Both the position numbers and the translations under genes were made by a program. A model generated the notes under the pieces. The model ran no database searches, was not told the origin of the DNA, and saw only the letters and a program-made list of their open reading frames with translations. A stretch of DNA of 64,000 bases from an uncultured Winogradskyella sp. (GTDB lineage: Bacteria > Bacteroidota > Bacteroidia > Flavobacteriales > Flavobacteriaceae), in NCBI RefSeq assembly GCF_947496485.1, contig NZ_CANMCZ010000004.1:62001-126000 (forward strand), given 5' to 3'. Shown here piece by piece: positions 7,361 to 18,700 of this stretch. Each line of letters starts with the position of its first letter. The first letter of the stretch is position 1.

Positions 7361-8194
7361 TTAAGAGTGAAATATCAATAAAGGCACTCTTATATTATTA
7401 CTTATTTTAGTTGTTGGTGATCCTGTGAAGAAACGCTCAAAAAGACTTTCTTTTTGAACTAGTAGTATTGTTAAATCTATATGGTGCGTTTGTGTATAAG
7501 AGTCTACCGTTAATTCTATTGGAATACCAGTGATAACATGATATTCGTGTGGTATTTCCTTTAAAAAAGCACTAATATTTTCTTTGTCTTTTAGTTCTTC
7601 TTCTGAATCTTCGTTATTTGGTTTTATCCTTAGGAGATGAATTTTTTTACCAAAGCGCTTTACAAAACTTACAGCATCAGCAAAAGCATTTCCACTTAAT
7701 GAATCGGTCAGGTCTAAAGGCAACAAAATTTCGTTAGGAGGTCTGTATTTAAAGCCTTTTGGGATGACTAGAGTAGGGCAATCTACTTTTCTAATAACAT
7801 TAATAGTATTACTTCCAAAAATAACCTCACTTGCGCCTGTAACACCATTACTTCCCATAACCACTAAATCAATATTTTTAGATGTTTTTATTTGATTAAT
7901 AGAGTCGGTTAGATTATCGTAATCTACTATAGACTTAATGGAATAGGTTTTGGTTTCAAACTCATCTTTAAGTTTTGCAACGAGTTCATCCAATTTGTCT
8001 TTGGTTTTTTTAATAATGGAATCGTATAGACTTTGGTTTCCTGATAGCATCAAATCATCACTCATAAAGGACGAAGAACTTTGCACATTTAAAACTGAGA
8101 AATTACATTTATCACTTTCAAATTGTTGTAATGCATAACGAATGGCATTGATTGAATTTTCTGAAAAGTCTGTAAGTAGCAGTATATTCTTCAT
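7361..8194 (-). CDS. Universal stress protein, two tandem Usp domains
   Basis: This is a double-Usp protein of 277 residues on the opposite strand to the island's other genes. It starts MKNILLLTDFSENSINAIRYA and carries GSNGVTGASEVIFGSN, the G-x2-G-x9-G-S ATP-binding pattern, around 112-127. The second domain begins ILLPLDL and is degenerate. Its promoter holds a fourth, variant CRP/FNR palindrome. An inverted repeat, AAGAGTG/CACTCTT (7363-7391), overlaps its 3' end and might help end transcription of the convergent lipoprotein gene. Confidence 0.9.
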   Translation of the reverse strand: MKNILLLTDFSENSINAIRYALQQFESDKCNFSVLNVQSSSSFMSDDLMLSGNQSLYDSIIKKTKDKLDELVAKLKDEFETKTYSIKSIVDYDNLTDSINQIKTSKNIDLVVMGSNGVTGASEVIFGSNTINVIRKVDCPTLVIPKGFKYRPPNEILLPLDLTDSLSGNAFADAVSFVKRFGKKIHLLRIKPNNEDSEEELKDKENISAFLKEIPHEYHVITGIPIELTVDSYTQTHHIDLTILLVQKESLFERFFTGSPTTKISNNIRVPLLIFHS

Positions 8195-8213
8195 AATACT
8201 AGGTTTAACTCTA

Positions 8214-8256
8214 TAAATTTAAGATTAGTTAAGTAAAACAACTATGACAAAGGTCA
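8214..8256 (-). promoter_or_regulatory. Variant CRP/FNR-type box plus -7 box for the divergent usp
   Basis: TATGAC-AAAG-GTCATA (8243-8258, core TGAC-N4-GTCA at 8245-8256) is a longer palindrome than the other three boxes. On the minus strand, TAAATTTA (8214-8221) begins exactly 29.5 bp from its centre, so the promoter geometry is identical despite the GC change in the half-sites. Either the regulator tolerates T/C at that position or a second family member acts here. Confidence 0.55.
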
Positions 8257-8329
8257 TACTGCTATAATTGAAGAACTATGAAATAATAAAGTTAATTATT
8301 CATAATAGTTAGTATTATTTCGTTTTAAC

Positions 8330-10564
8330 CTAAACCTTCAAATCAGTTTGAAGATTTTTTAAAGATGTAATAAATGGCTGTTTGGTCAAAACTTCTCCAG
8401 TTGCAGCTTTGATAGCATTTGCCAAAGCACCACCTGCTGGTGGTAAACCCGGTTCGCCTAATCCTGTAGGTGATAATTCATTTTTCACAAAATGGGTTTC
8501 TACGATTGGAGTTTCTTTCATTCTTATTAAACGATAGGTATTGAAATTGACATCCTGAGGTTGTCCATTCTCAAATGAAAAGTCTCCATACATGGCATGT
8601 CCAATACCATCAATAACGCCACCTTCAATTTGATTTTTTGCTCCTGTTGGATTCACAACGATTCCACAATCTACAGCTACAGTAACTTTATCAATTGATG
8701 GTTGGCCGTTTTTCATCGTTATATCAACAACTTCTGCTACATGCGTATTATGACTGTAATAAGCAGCAAAGCCTTGAAATACATTATCACTAGTTTTTCT
8801 CCAATTGCCTTTTTCAGCTGCAAGTTTTATAGTGTCTGACATTCGTTTAGCTGAATACTGAATATTGGGATCTTCTCCGTCTTTCACTTCTTTCAGTAAA
8901 TCTAGACGAAGTTGAACAGGGTCTATATTTAATTCATCTGCAAGTTCATCAATGAAGCTTTGTTCAGCAAAGGCTAGAAAATTTGTGTACGGTGCTCTCC
9001 ATGCGCCTGTTGTGATATTACTTTGATAATTAGCTGTATCAACTTGATAATTTTCTATGGCGCCAGCTGGGAAAAAGTGTGGAATTAAGCCATACATATT
9101 ACTATTGATAGCGGCTTCTTTTAGATGATAGCCCGAAATTTTATTATCCTTTATTGCCGCTGCAATTTTGTATTTAATTGCAGGACGATAAACGCCTAAA
9201 GCCATATCGTCTTCTCTAGTTGAAACTAACTTAACGGGTTGCTTAATTTTATCTGAAATTTCGGCTGCTTCATAAACAAAATCACCATAAAGACGTCTTC
9301 CAAAACCTCCACCCATTCTTGTCATATCTACGTGTACATCTTCGATATTACGATTTAATAAAGAAGCTACAACCTTAGCTGCTGCTTCGGGAGTTTGTAT
9401 AGGTCCAACTAAATGTACTTTCTCATTTTTTACATCAGCGTAAAAATTCATTGGCTCCATACAATTATGAGGTAAGAAGGGAGATTCGTAAACCCGTTCT
9501 ATAACTTTATCGGCATTAGCGAAAGCTTTTTTTACATTACCATCAGATCTTCTGGTATCAAATTCTTTTCCGTTTAATAGATCATTCAACTTTTTGTCAT
9601 GTAATTCTGTACTCTCAGTCAAGGATTTATTTTTCCATATCGCTTTTATAGCTTTTTTACCCTTTATAACATCCCAAGTCGTTTTTCCTATTACGACCAC
9701 TTTATCTGATTCACTTAAACGTACACTCCAATGTGCAGATGGGTCAAACTTTTCTTGATTTAAATAGTTTCTAGCTTTTTCTCCAATAACAATCACATCA
9801 ATAACACCTGATAAAGCTTTGGCTTCAGAAGCATCATATGATTCTAAAATTTGTCCAAATGCAGGTGGTCGAAGTACTGAGGCATACAACATTCCATCTG
9901 TTTTATAGTCTAATCCAAATAATGGTTTTCCAGTTATAATATCATCTATATCTACATTAATAGCATCCTTGCCAATAATTTTATAATCTTTTGGTAATTT
10001 CAAAGTCACATCTTCTGGCACTTCTAGAGTAGCAGCTTCGTTGACCACATCTCCATAACTCAGTTGGTCACCATTTGAATTTTTAATAATACCATCTGAA
10101 GCGGTACAAGAAGATGCATCAACACCCCATTTTGCAGCTGCAGCATTAACTAACATTTGTTTTGCAGTTGCACCAGTTTGGCGCAAAGCATCCCAGCCAA
10201 AACGAATAGACTGACTTCCTCCGGCAACTTGTCTCTGAAAATTTTCGGTATCTAGAGCTCCTTGCTCAACAGATACATGTTCCCATGGTACATCCAATTC
10301 TTCAGCAATAAGCATTGGCATTGATGTTTTTACTCCTTGTCCAATTTCTGGATTTGGTGAAAAGATCGTCACATAACCATTATCAGCAATTTTAATAAAA
10401 GCATTAAAATCGTTGAAGTTGAGTTTTGAAACATCAACTGGTGGAACAGCCGCTTCTTTACAAGAATTAAAAAAGTTAAATCCGATTAAGAGTCCACCAC
10501 TAGCAAGTGCAGAAGTCCTTATAAAATTACGTCTGCTAAATGTTATTTTGTTTTTATTTTCCAT
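8330..10564 (-). CDS. Molybdopterin-binding subunit of an aldehyde/isoquinoline oxidoreductase (IorB-like)
   Basis: This is the large Mo-cofactor subunit of a xanthine oxidase-family hydroxylase, 744 residues. The N-terminus has a Tat motif (FSRRNFIRTSA, residues 9-19) and a hydrophobic stretch ending FFNSC at Cys35, so export by Tat with possible lipidation is likely. Family hallmarks are GGGFGRR in the Mo-binding part, GAWRAPYTNF, and the active-site glutamate in TGLGEPGLPP near the C-terminus. It pairs with the 2Fe-2S subunit 11 bp upstream. The family oxidises aldehydes or N-heterocycles with water as oxygen donor, and the natural substrate cannot be read from sequence. Confidence 0.92.
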   Translation of the reverse strand: MENKNKITFSRRNFIRTSALASGGLLIGFNFFNSCKEAAVPPVDVSKLNFNDFNAFIKIADNGYVTIFSPNPEIGQGVKTSMPMLIAEELDVPWEHVSVEQGALDTENFQRQVAGGSQSIRFGWDALRQTGATAKQMLVNAAAAKWGVDASSCTASDGIIKNSNGDQLSYGDVVNEAATLEVPEDVTLKLPKDYKIIGKDAINVDIDDIITGKPLFGLDYKTDGMLYASVLRPPAFGQILESYDASEAKALSGVIDVIVIGEKARNYLNQEKFDPSAHWSVRLSESDKVVVIGKTTWDVIKGKKAIKAIWKNKSLTESTELHDKKLNDLLNGKEFDTRRSDGNVKKAFANADKVIERVYESPFLPHNCMEPMNFYADVKNEKVHLVGPIQTPEAAAKVVASLLNRNIEDVHVDMTRMGGGFGRRLYGDFVYEAAEISDKIKQPVKLVSTREDDMALGVYRPAIKYKIAAAIKDNKISGYHLKEAAINSNMYGLIPHFFPAGAIENYQVDTANYQSNITTGAWRAPYTNFLAFAEQSFIDELADELNIDPVQLRLDLLKEVKDGEDPNIQYSAKRMSDTIKLAAEKGNWRKTSDNVFQGFAAYYSHNTHVAEVVDITMKNGQPSIDKVTVAVDCGIVVNPTGAKNQIEGGVIDGIGHAMYGDFSFENGQPQDVNFNTYRLIRMKETPIVETHFVKNELSPTGLGEPGLPPAGGALANAIKAATGEVLTKQPFITSLKNLQTDLKV

Positions 10565-10575
10565 AATGATTCGGC

Positions 10576-11055
10576 TTAAGACATTTTTTTGGCTGCTAAG
10601 GCAACTGCTTTTTCAATTCGGTTATAACTCGCGCATCTACAGAGATTACCATGCATGGCATTTCTAATCTCTTCGTTATTTGGATTTGGATTTTGTTTTA
10701 AAAAAGAAGTTGCTGTCATTATTTGGCCAGCTTGGCAATAACCACATTGCGGAACATCTAACGCTTTCCAAGCATGTTGTACAGGATGCAACTTATCTTT
10801 TGCTAAACCTTCGATTGTTGTGATTTCAGACCCTTCTAATCCCGAAGCTGGTAATAGACAACTTCGAGTTGCTACACCATCAACGTGAACAGTACACGAT
10901 CCGCATTGGCCAATACCACAACCATACTTTGTGCCAACTAAATTAAGTTCGTCTCTGAGCACCCAGAGTAGAGGAGTGTCTGAATCGGCTTCAATGCTGA
11001 CTTTCTTTCCGTTAACTTTTAGATTATAACTTGCCATAGACTTTATTTTATTCAT
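10576..11055 (-). CDS. [2Fe-2S] subunit of the molybdenum hydroxylase (IorA-like)
   Basis: This 159-residue electron-transfer subunit carries two clusters. The plant-ferredoxin type site is CGIGQCGSC plus a later SCLLPA Cys. The second, helical site is QCGYCQAG with NLCRCASY. There is no signal peptide, and it would be co-exported with the Tat-bearing large subunit. An internal start at 11037 (MASYNLKVNG) fits the usual family length better and may be the true one. It lies between the MocA-like gene (16 bp) and the Mo subunit (11 bp), forming one operon. Confidence 0.92.
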   Translation of the reverse strand: MNKIKSMASYNLKVNGKKVSIEADSDTPLLWVLRDELNLVGTKYGCGIGQCGSCTVHVDGVATRSCLLPASGLEGSEITTIEGLAKDKLHPVQHAWKALDVPQCGYCQAGQIMTATSFLKQNPNPNNEEIRNAMHGNLCRCASYNRIEKAVALAAKKMS

Positions 11056-11071
11056 CTAAAGTTAATGTATT

Positions 11072-11662
11072 TTATTGAGTTTTTTTAGAATTTAACAACT
11101 CTTCATAATCTTCTATAGTATCAATATCTACCAAATTGGCATCATCTAAAGGAATAACATCTTGCTCGTTAGAATTTAAAAATGCTTTAGCACCTTTGTC
11201 TCCTTTAAGCATTAGCAATTTATCAAAATGGTTTTTAGGAATTATGGCTGGAACACCATAAGTTTTAGTATAAGTTGAAGCTACTATTTTTCCGTAATGA
11301 TTTTTATAACTAGTAATCATACTATTTATATATTGAGTTTTTATAAAGGGTTGGTCACCCAATAGCAATATAATCGCATCAAGTTTTTGATTGGATATAT
11401 GTTGAATTCCTGTAACTATACTAGAACTCAATCCAGATTTATATTCAGGATTAAAAATGGTTTCAATACTGTATTTTGAAATAGATTTTTCTATAGCCTT
11501 TAGATTTGCACCTAAAACGCAATAGACTTTATTGGCATCAGATTGTAATGCATTCTCAATGACTATACCTAACAATGTAGTGTTACCAACTGGTAATAGC
11601 TGTTTGGCAGAATTCATTCTGGTAGAACTACCTGCAGCAAGAATAAGAATAGCAATATTCAT
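11072..11662 (-). CDS. MobA/MocA-like nucleotidyltransferase for molybdenum cofactor
   Basis: This cytosolic enzyme of 196 residues starts with the nucleotidyltransferase signature LILAAGSSTRMNSAKQLLPV, followed by LLGDQPFI (the metal-binding D) and GDKGAK further on. In the MocA branch this domain attaches CMP to molybdopterin, the dinucleotide form used by xanthine oxidase-type enzymes. The setting, first gene of an operon with the two subunits of such an enzyme, supports that role. It is not possible to tell CTP from GTP preference by eye. Confidence 0.85.
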   Translation of the reverse strand: MNIAILILAAGSSTRMNSAKQLLPVGNTTLLGIVIENALQSDANKVYCVLGANLKAIEKSISKYSIETIFNPEYKSGLSSSIVTGIQHISNQKLDAIILLLGDQPFIKTQYINSMITSYKNHYGKIVASTYTKTYGVPAIIPKNHFDKLLMLKGDKGAKAFLNSNEQDVIPLDDANLVDIDTIEDYEELLNSKKTQ

Positions 11663-11789
11663 TAATTAAGTTTCATTTATAACTCATGCTAAAGTTATTC
11701 AAAATCTAATACATCTGTTGAAGCCTATGTTATGTTATTTGAAGTAGAATCGAAAAGTCTTAGTAACGAAGTAATTCTAAAATTGATGT

Positions 11790-12722
11790 TTAATTATTAC
11801 TATATCCTTTTTTTGACTGATAACTTAAGATAAGACCATGTGTATTTCCAATGGGAGAATTATTTGTTGCGAGATTATAATTATAAATAACTCGAAAATT
11901 ATTAAACAGATATATACCTGCTAATAGGTTATAAGAGTTACTGGTTCTATAACCAGCCCCGAGTTCAAATTTGTTTCTAAAACTTACAGTAACATTAATG
12001 TCTGCCTGTAATGGGGCACCATTTTCATACTTTAATAATACGTTTGGTTTAATCATTAAATTTTCAAAACGATTGTTGTAAAAACGATATCCAAAATAAC
12101 CATAATAGGTATTTGTAATATTAAAACTCTTATCGGAAACGAGAGCATCGCCTATAACATTTGGTGAAGAAAAACCAACATAGAAGGCGTTGTGATTAAA
12201 CAAAAAACCAAAACCAATGGTTGGTACTGTTGCATTAATATCTTCGGCAAAAACTTCGTCATTGATAATACCTAGTTCAGTTAAGTTGTCTTGATATTGT
12301 TGCACACCAGCTGTAATACCAAAAGAAAGTACACCAGGATGGTAGTTCTGCCAATAAGGACGGTCGCTATCAAAATCAAAATATATCTTATAGGCATATG
12401 CAGCAAAAAAGCTAGTGGAAGTCGTAACTCCAATTTGATCTCTAATGATACCAGCACCAAGGCCTATTTTTCTTCGATTAACGGAGCCATGTCCGCTTAA
12501 AGCAAAATTTTGAGGACTGCCTTCAAATTGGTTAAAGTAGCCCGAATTACTTATAGAAAACTCAGTACTTGGTGTGCCACCAGCATAAGCAGGGTTTATT
12601 AAAAACGGATTGTAATTATACTCTGAAAATAAAGGTGTTTGCTGAGCAAAAACAGTATTTAGTAAAGACATTACTAATCCAATGATTACAGTTGTAGCTG
12701 TTATTTTTTTTCTAAAATTCAT
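11790..12722 (-). CDS. PorP/SprF-family outer membrane protein (type IX secretion)
   Basis: This is an outer membrane beta-barrel protein of about 310 residues. The start at 12722 was chosen because it begins a clean signal peptide (MNFRKKITATTVIIG...VFAQ), whereas the longer frame adds seven residues and overlaps the upstream gene. The mature part starts QTPLFSEYNYNPFLINPAYAG, the hallmark of PorP/SprF proteins. SprF-like members serve the delivery of a specific T9SS type B adhesin encoded beside them, and this one begins 5 bp after the stop of such an adhesin. Confidence 0.93.
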   Translation of the reverse strand: MNFRKKITATTVIIGLVMSLLNTVFAQQTPLFSEYNYNPFLINPAYAGGTPSTEFSISNSGYFNQFEGSPQNFALSGHGSVNRRKIGLGAGIIRDQIGVTTSTSFFAAYAYKIYFDFDSDRPYWQNYHPGVLSFGITAGVQQYQDNLTELGIINDEVFAEDINATVPTIGFGFLFNHNAFYVGFSSPNVIGDALVSDKSFNITNTYYGYFGYRFYNNRFENLMIKPNVLLKYENGAPLQADINVTVSFRNKFELGAGYRTSNSYNLLAGIYLFNNFRVIYNYNLATNNSPIGNTHGLILSYQSKKGYSNN

Positions 12723-12726
12723 CTCT

Positions 12727-15700
12727 TTATCTTTTAATAACAACGTAACCTTTTAAGGTTTTAAAATTATGTTCGCCACTAATTGAAAACTGAAAAAAGT
12801 AAGTACCATCTGGTAGTTTGCCAGCACCCATTTTGGTTTTTCTATTTGCTATACCTCTAAAGACATTAGACGTATTATTATAATCATTAATCTCAAAGAC
12901 TAAATCTCCCCATCTATTATAAATAGTTACCGTATTTTGAGGATGATCTTCTATCCCTTCAATATTCCAAAAATCGTTTACACCATCTCCATTAGGAGAG
13001 AAGCCATACTTTACATCATTCTTTGGCACTAAAAGGCTAGTAAATGTACCTTCTGAACAGTTTTCAGCATCTCCATTTATATTGTATGCAATAATAGTAA
13101 TGTAATAGGTGGTTATACTTTCTAAATCATCGTCAAAACTATATGATGTTGTGAGTCCAACGTCTAAATTATCTATAATGTCTGTTCCACCTGATGATGT
13201 ACCTACAGATAATAAGTAACCATCTGCGTTTAAAATGGATTCCCAACTTAAGGTGGTTTCTACTGCTACATCTGTTTCCCCATCAAAAGGGCTAATAAGA
13301 TTAGTACAAAGTGGAGTTTTTACCATATCAAAACTTTCTGAAATACATCCTGCGGCTTCAACAGTTCCATTGATAGGGATAATCGTTACAGCAACTACTT
13401 CATTGTTTAAGAATGGATTGGTAAAGTTGTAGAACGTATCTGTTGTTTCAAAATCACTAATATTATTATTCACAGTACCAGTTATGGTAACTTTATAGGA
13501 AGTGGCGTTAGCTACTGAATTCCATGTGATTTGATTTAGAATAGTTTCAATATCTATAGCACCATCCATTGGGCTAGTAAGATTGGTACAGCCAGGTGTT
13601 TCAGCAATAATTGTAAAACTTTCTGAAGAACAATTAACAGCCTCAACAGTTCCATTAATAGGAATGATAGTAACGTTTACAACCTCTTCATTTATAAACG
13701 GATTAGTAAAATTGTAGAAGGTGTCATTAGTTTCAAAATCAGTTACGTTGTTATCCGCTGTTCCTGTGATAGTAACTTTATATGAAGTAGCATTTGTTGC
13801 TGTACTCCAAGTGATTTGATTTAGTGTGGTAGTGACGTCAATAGCACCATCTAAAGGACTTGCAAGGTTAGTACAACTTGGTGTTTCGGCAATTATAGTA
13901 AAACTCTCTGAAGCACAACCTGCAGCCTCAACAGTTCCGTTTACAGGAATGATAGTTACAGTTACAACTTCATTATTCAAAAATGGATTAGTAAAATTGT
14001 AAAAAGAATCTGTTGTTTCAAAATCGATAATATCATTATTCATAGTACCAGTGATGGTAACTTTATACAAAGTAGCATCAGTTACTGAATTCCATGTTAT
14101 AATGTTCAGAGCAGTTGTAATATTAACAGCGCCATCTAAAGGACTCATTAGATTGGTACAGCTTGGCGTTTCAGCAATAATGGTAAAACTTTCAGAAGAA
14201 CAATTAACAGCCTCAACAGTTCCATTAACAGGAATAATAGTTATAGTTACAACCTCATCATTTAAAAAAGGATTAGCAAAATTGTAGAAGGTATCTGATG
14301 TTTCAAAATCGGTAACATTGTTATTTGCAGTTCCTGTAATAGTGACCTTATATGAAGTGGCATTTGTTGCTGCATTCCAAGTGATTTGGTTTAAATCTAT
14401 CGCAATATCTGTAGCTCCATCTAAAGGACTAGTAAGATTTGTACAACCTGGTGTTTCGGCAATAATAGTAAAACTCTCCGAAACACAATTTACAGCTTCT
14501 ACAGTGCCATCAATAGGAATAATAGTTACATTAACCACTTCGCTATTTAAAAATGGATTTGTAAAGTCATAGAATGTATCTGATGTTTCAAAATCGGTAA
14601 TATTATTATTTGCAGTACCAGTGATAGTGACTTTGTAACTTGTAGCATTAGTTACAGCATTCCAAGTCATTTGATTTAAATCTACTGCAACACCTATATC
14701 AGTATCTATTGGACTAAGAAGGTTAGTACAGTTTGGTGTTTCAGCAATAATTGTAAAACTTTCTGAAGAACAATTAAAAGCCTCAACAGTTCCGTTAACA
14801 GGAATAATAGTTATAGTTACAACTTCATCATTTAAAAACGGATTAGTAAAATTGTAGAAGGTGTCCGTTGTTTCAAAATTCGTAATGTTGTTGTTCGCAG
14901 TTCCTGTAATAGCAACCTTATATGAAGTAGCATTTGTTGCCGCATTCCAAGTGATTTGATTTAAGTCTATAGCAACATCTGTAGATCCATTTAAAGGATT
15001 GGCAAGGGTTGTACAGCTTGGTACTACAGGAATAATAGTAAAACTTTCAATACTACAACCTGTTGCATTTTCAGTTGCGTTAAATGGAATAATAGTAACA
15101 GTGACAACTTCTCCATTTAGAAACGGATTTGTGAAATCGTAGAATGTATCTGTGGTTTCAAAGTTGGTAATATTATTGTTGGCTGTTCCTGTAATTGTTA
15201 TTCTATATGAAGTTGCATTTGTTGCTACGTTCCAAGTGATTTGGTTTAAATCTATAGCGACATCTATAGCTCCATCTATAGGACTTGTAAGATTAGTACA
15301 GACAGGACTTGTTGAAATAGGATCTTCAGTTCTGAAAGTTTCTTCAGTACAACCTGTTGCATCTCCAATTGCATTATAAGGAATTATTGTGACGTAATAC
15401 GTTCTGCTATTTTGTAGGTCATTTGGGATATTATATGTTGTCATATTACCAACATCTATACTATTGGCTATTTCAATTCCACCACTTGTAGTACCTATAC
15501 TGATTAAATAACCAGTTGCATCTGGTACTGTATCCCAAGTTATATCTGTATCTATTGCTACATCTATTGCATTATTAAGTGGATTACTTAAACTTGTGCA
15601 TAAAGGTGCTCTAGGAATGGTTTGCGTTGTAAAACTTTCTGTAGCGCAACTATTAGCATCACCTTCATCATTATAAGGTGTAATTGTTACATCTATAACA

Positions 15701-18700
15701 GTTTCTTCAGGTAAATCAGTAGTAAATTCATACGTGTTAATATTACCTACATCTTCATTATTTACTAGTATTACACCTCCAGGATTTGTAACTACAGTTA
15801 TTCTATAACCATTAGCATTAGTAATCGGTGACCAACTTAAATCAGTATCAACTTCAACTTCGGTATCACCATTTAATGGTAATGTAAGATTTGTACAATC
15901 TGGAATGGTTGCAGGATCTGTTGATATTGTAAAACTTTCTTCCGCACATGGTCCTATAGCTTCTCCATTATCATTAAAAGGAATGATTGTTACAAAAACA
16001 GTTTCTCCACCAGCGAAATCAGTTGGAAATTCATATGAAGTGACATCGCCTAAAGTTTCATTGATGACTGTACCACTTGGCTGTATTGTTATTTCTAAAC
16101 GAAAACCATTAGCAAATAGCACATCTTCCCAAGTCAAATTTGTATTTACAGGCACATCTGTTGCTCCGTTTAATGGTAAAATTAATTGTGTACATTCTGG
16201 GATAGGACAGTCTAAAACATCTCCAACGATATTCCAACCATAATTAGTTATAATATCTTGTCTTTCTTGTAATGCATCACAGTAGAGTAGTGTGGAAGCA
16301 CCGAGAGTTAGTCCTGGTGTTAAGGTAAGATCTGACCATGCTATTAAAGTGGCATCGTAATTTTCTCTAGATAAGCCAGAACGATCTAACATATTGGTTG
16401 CATTAGTAACATTACTTATGTCCCAATCCACTAAATTTTGATTAAATGCACTTGCATCTCTAAACATACTTCGCATAGTTACAGTGCCAATATTCCAAGC
16501 ATCCATAGATTGATTATATGATGTAGCATCTCTAAACATATTCTCCATATTCTCAACTCCTGTGACACGCCAATTATTTAAGGTCTGATTAAAAGATGTT
16601 GCTCCATAGAACATATTTTCCATGGTTAGTACTTGACGCACATTCCAGCTATTTATAGCGCTATCAAATGAAGTCGCATCTTGAAACATACCTTCCATGG
16701 TCGTTACAGAGGCAACATTCCATGATTCCATGGCTTGGTTATAAGTTGTTGCTTGCATAAACATTTCTTCCATGGTAGTTACGAAAGACACATCCCAATT
16801 ATCTATGTCTTGATTAAATGTGGTAGCTCCTTTAAACATCGCTTCCATTGTAAGTACTTCGCCAGTATCCCAGTTATTTAAGGGCTGATTAAAGTCTGTC
16901 GCATCTTCAAACATGGACATCATATTGGTGACAGAAGCGACATTCCAACTATTTATTGGATTGTCGAAAAGAGAGGCTCCTTTAAACATAGCATCTGTAA
17001 GTGTTACAGAACTTACATCCCAAGCATTTAATGGTTGATTAAAACTTGTTGCATCTTCAAACATAGAAGACATAGTAGCAACTGCACTCACATCCCAATT
17101 GTCTATAGGTTGATTAAAAATAGCTGCACCTTCGAACATAGAACTCATATTCACTACAGAGTTGACATCCCACTGATTTAAAGGTTCGTTAAATGCGGTG
17201 GCATTCTCAAACATACTAGCAGTTGTTAAGACGTTTGTAACATTCCAGCTATTAATATTTTGATTGAATGACGAAGCATTTCTAAACATGCTAGACATAT
17301 TAGTGACTGATGATACATCCCAAAGATTTAATGATTGATTGAATGAAGTTGCACCAGAAAACATTGAGCTCATAGTTATAACGTTACTAACATTCCAAGC
17401 ATTAATTGGTTGATTAAAATCAGTTGCACTTGCAAACATTTGGCTCATGTTAAGTACATTATCAACATCCCATAATGCTATTGGTTGATTGAAAGTACTC
17501 GCAGATCTGAACATACTTTCCATGTTTGTAACATTGCTAACATTCCAACTACTTATATCATTATTATAAGCAGTGGCAGACTCAAACATATCTTCCATTG
17601 TTTCAACGCTGCTAACATTCCAATTGTTTAAAGATTGATTATAAACAGTTGCACGCTTAAACATACTTTCCATAGTAGTTACGTTGCCAACATTCCAATT
17701 ATTTATGGTTTGGTTAAATGCTTTTGCATCTTCAAACATTCTACTCATGGTAGTTACATTTGATGTATTCCAGTTATCAATATTTTGATCAAATTCGTCT
17801 GTTCTAAAGAACATCAAAGACATATTGGTTACATTACTAACATCCCAATTATTTAAGGGTTGGTTGAATATACTGGCTACGCCAAAAGTTGCGAACATGT
17901 TAGTGACATTACTGACGTCCCAATTATTTATATTGCCATTAAAATTTTGACAGACGATAAACATTCTGCTCATATCAGTTACAATCGAGAGGTTAGGTAT
18001 ATCTGTTGCATTATATTCCATGTTATCACAACCTGCAAATGCTCCTTGCATAGATTCCCAAATTTGAGTTCCCCATTGGTCTATACTTATGAGTTTAAAA
18101 GCATCACTATTAAATTCTTCATGTCTTGGTGCAGGAAAATCACCGATTATACTGACCGTATAAACACCTGGGATTAAGTATGTATGAGTGAGCTCTCCTG
18201 TAACATTATTGTTATATTGTCCATCTCCCCAATCAATGGAATAATTGTAAGTTATACCCGAATTCGCTTGAATTTTCAATTGATTTGGAGGTGTAGTTTG
18301 ATTACTTTCTTGAAGTTGTGTATCGTACGTTAACTTGAATGCTTCAGGACTGTTTACCCAACTTTCAACAGTTTTAAAATAGGTTTCCTCACAACCAACA
18401 GCTGGCCCTTCGTCATTGTAAGGAATTACAGTAACAAATACGTTATCACCAGAAAGAAATTCATTTGTAAAGGTTACGCTTACTACATTACCAACGTCTT
18501 CATTATCAAATATGATTTGTAATATGTTACCCATATCATCTTCTCTGCGTATACTAACTAAATAACCTGTCGCGTTAGGTGCAGGATTCCATATGATATT
18601 AGAATTGGCAGGCACATTTAAGTCACCATCGATAGGTGAAATTATATCAGTACATAATACGAAGGAACAATCAACACTATCACCAGTTATTGTCCAATTG

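Noticed and set aside
7363..7391. AAGAGTG/CACTCTT inverted repeat as a terminator
   Set aside because: Its 15-base loop is long, there is no T-run, and it is inside the usp coding end, so it was mentioned only in the gene entry.
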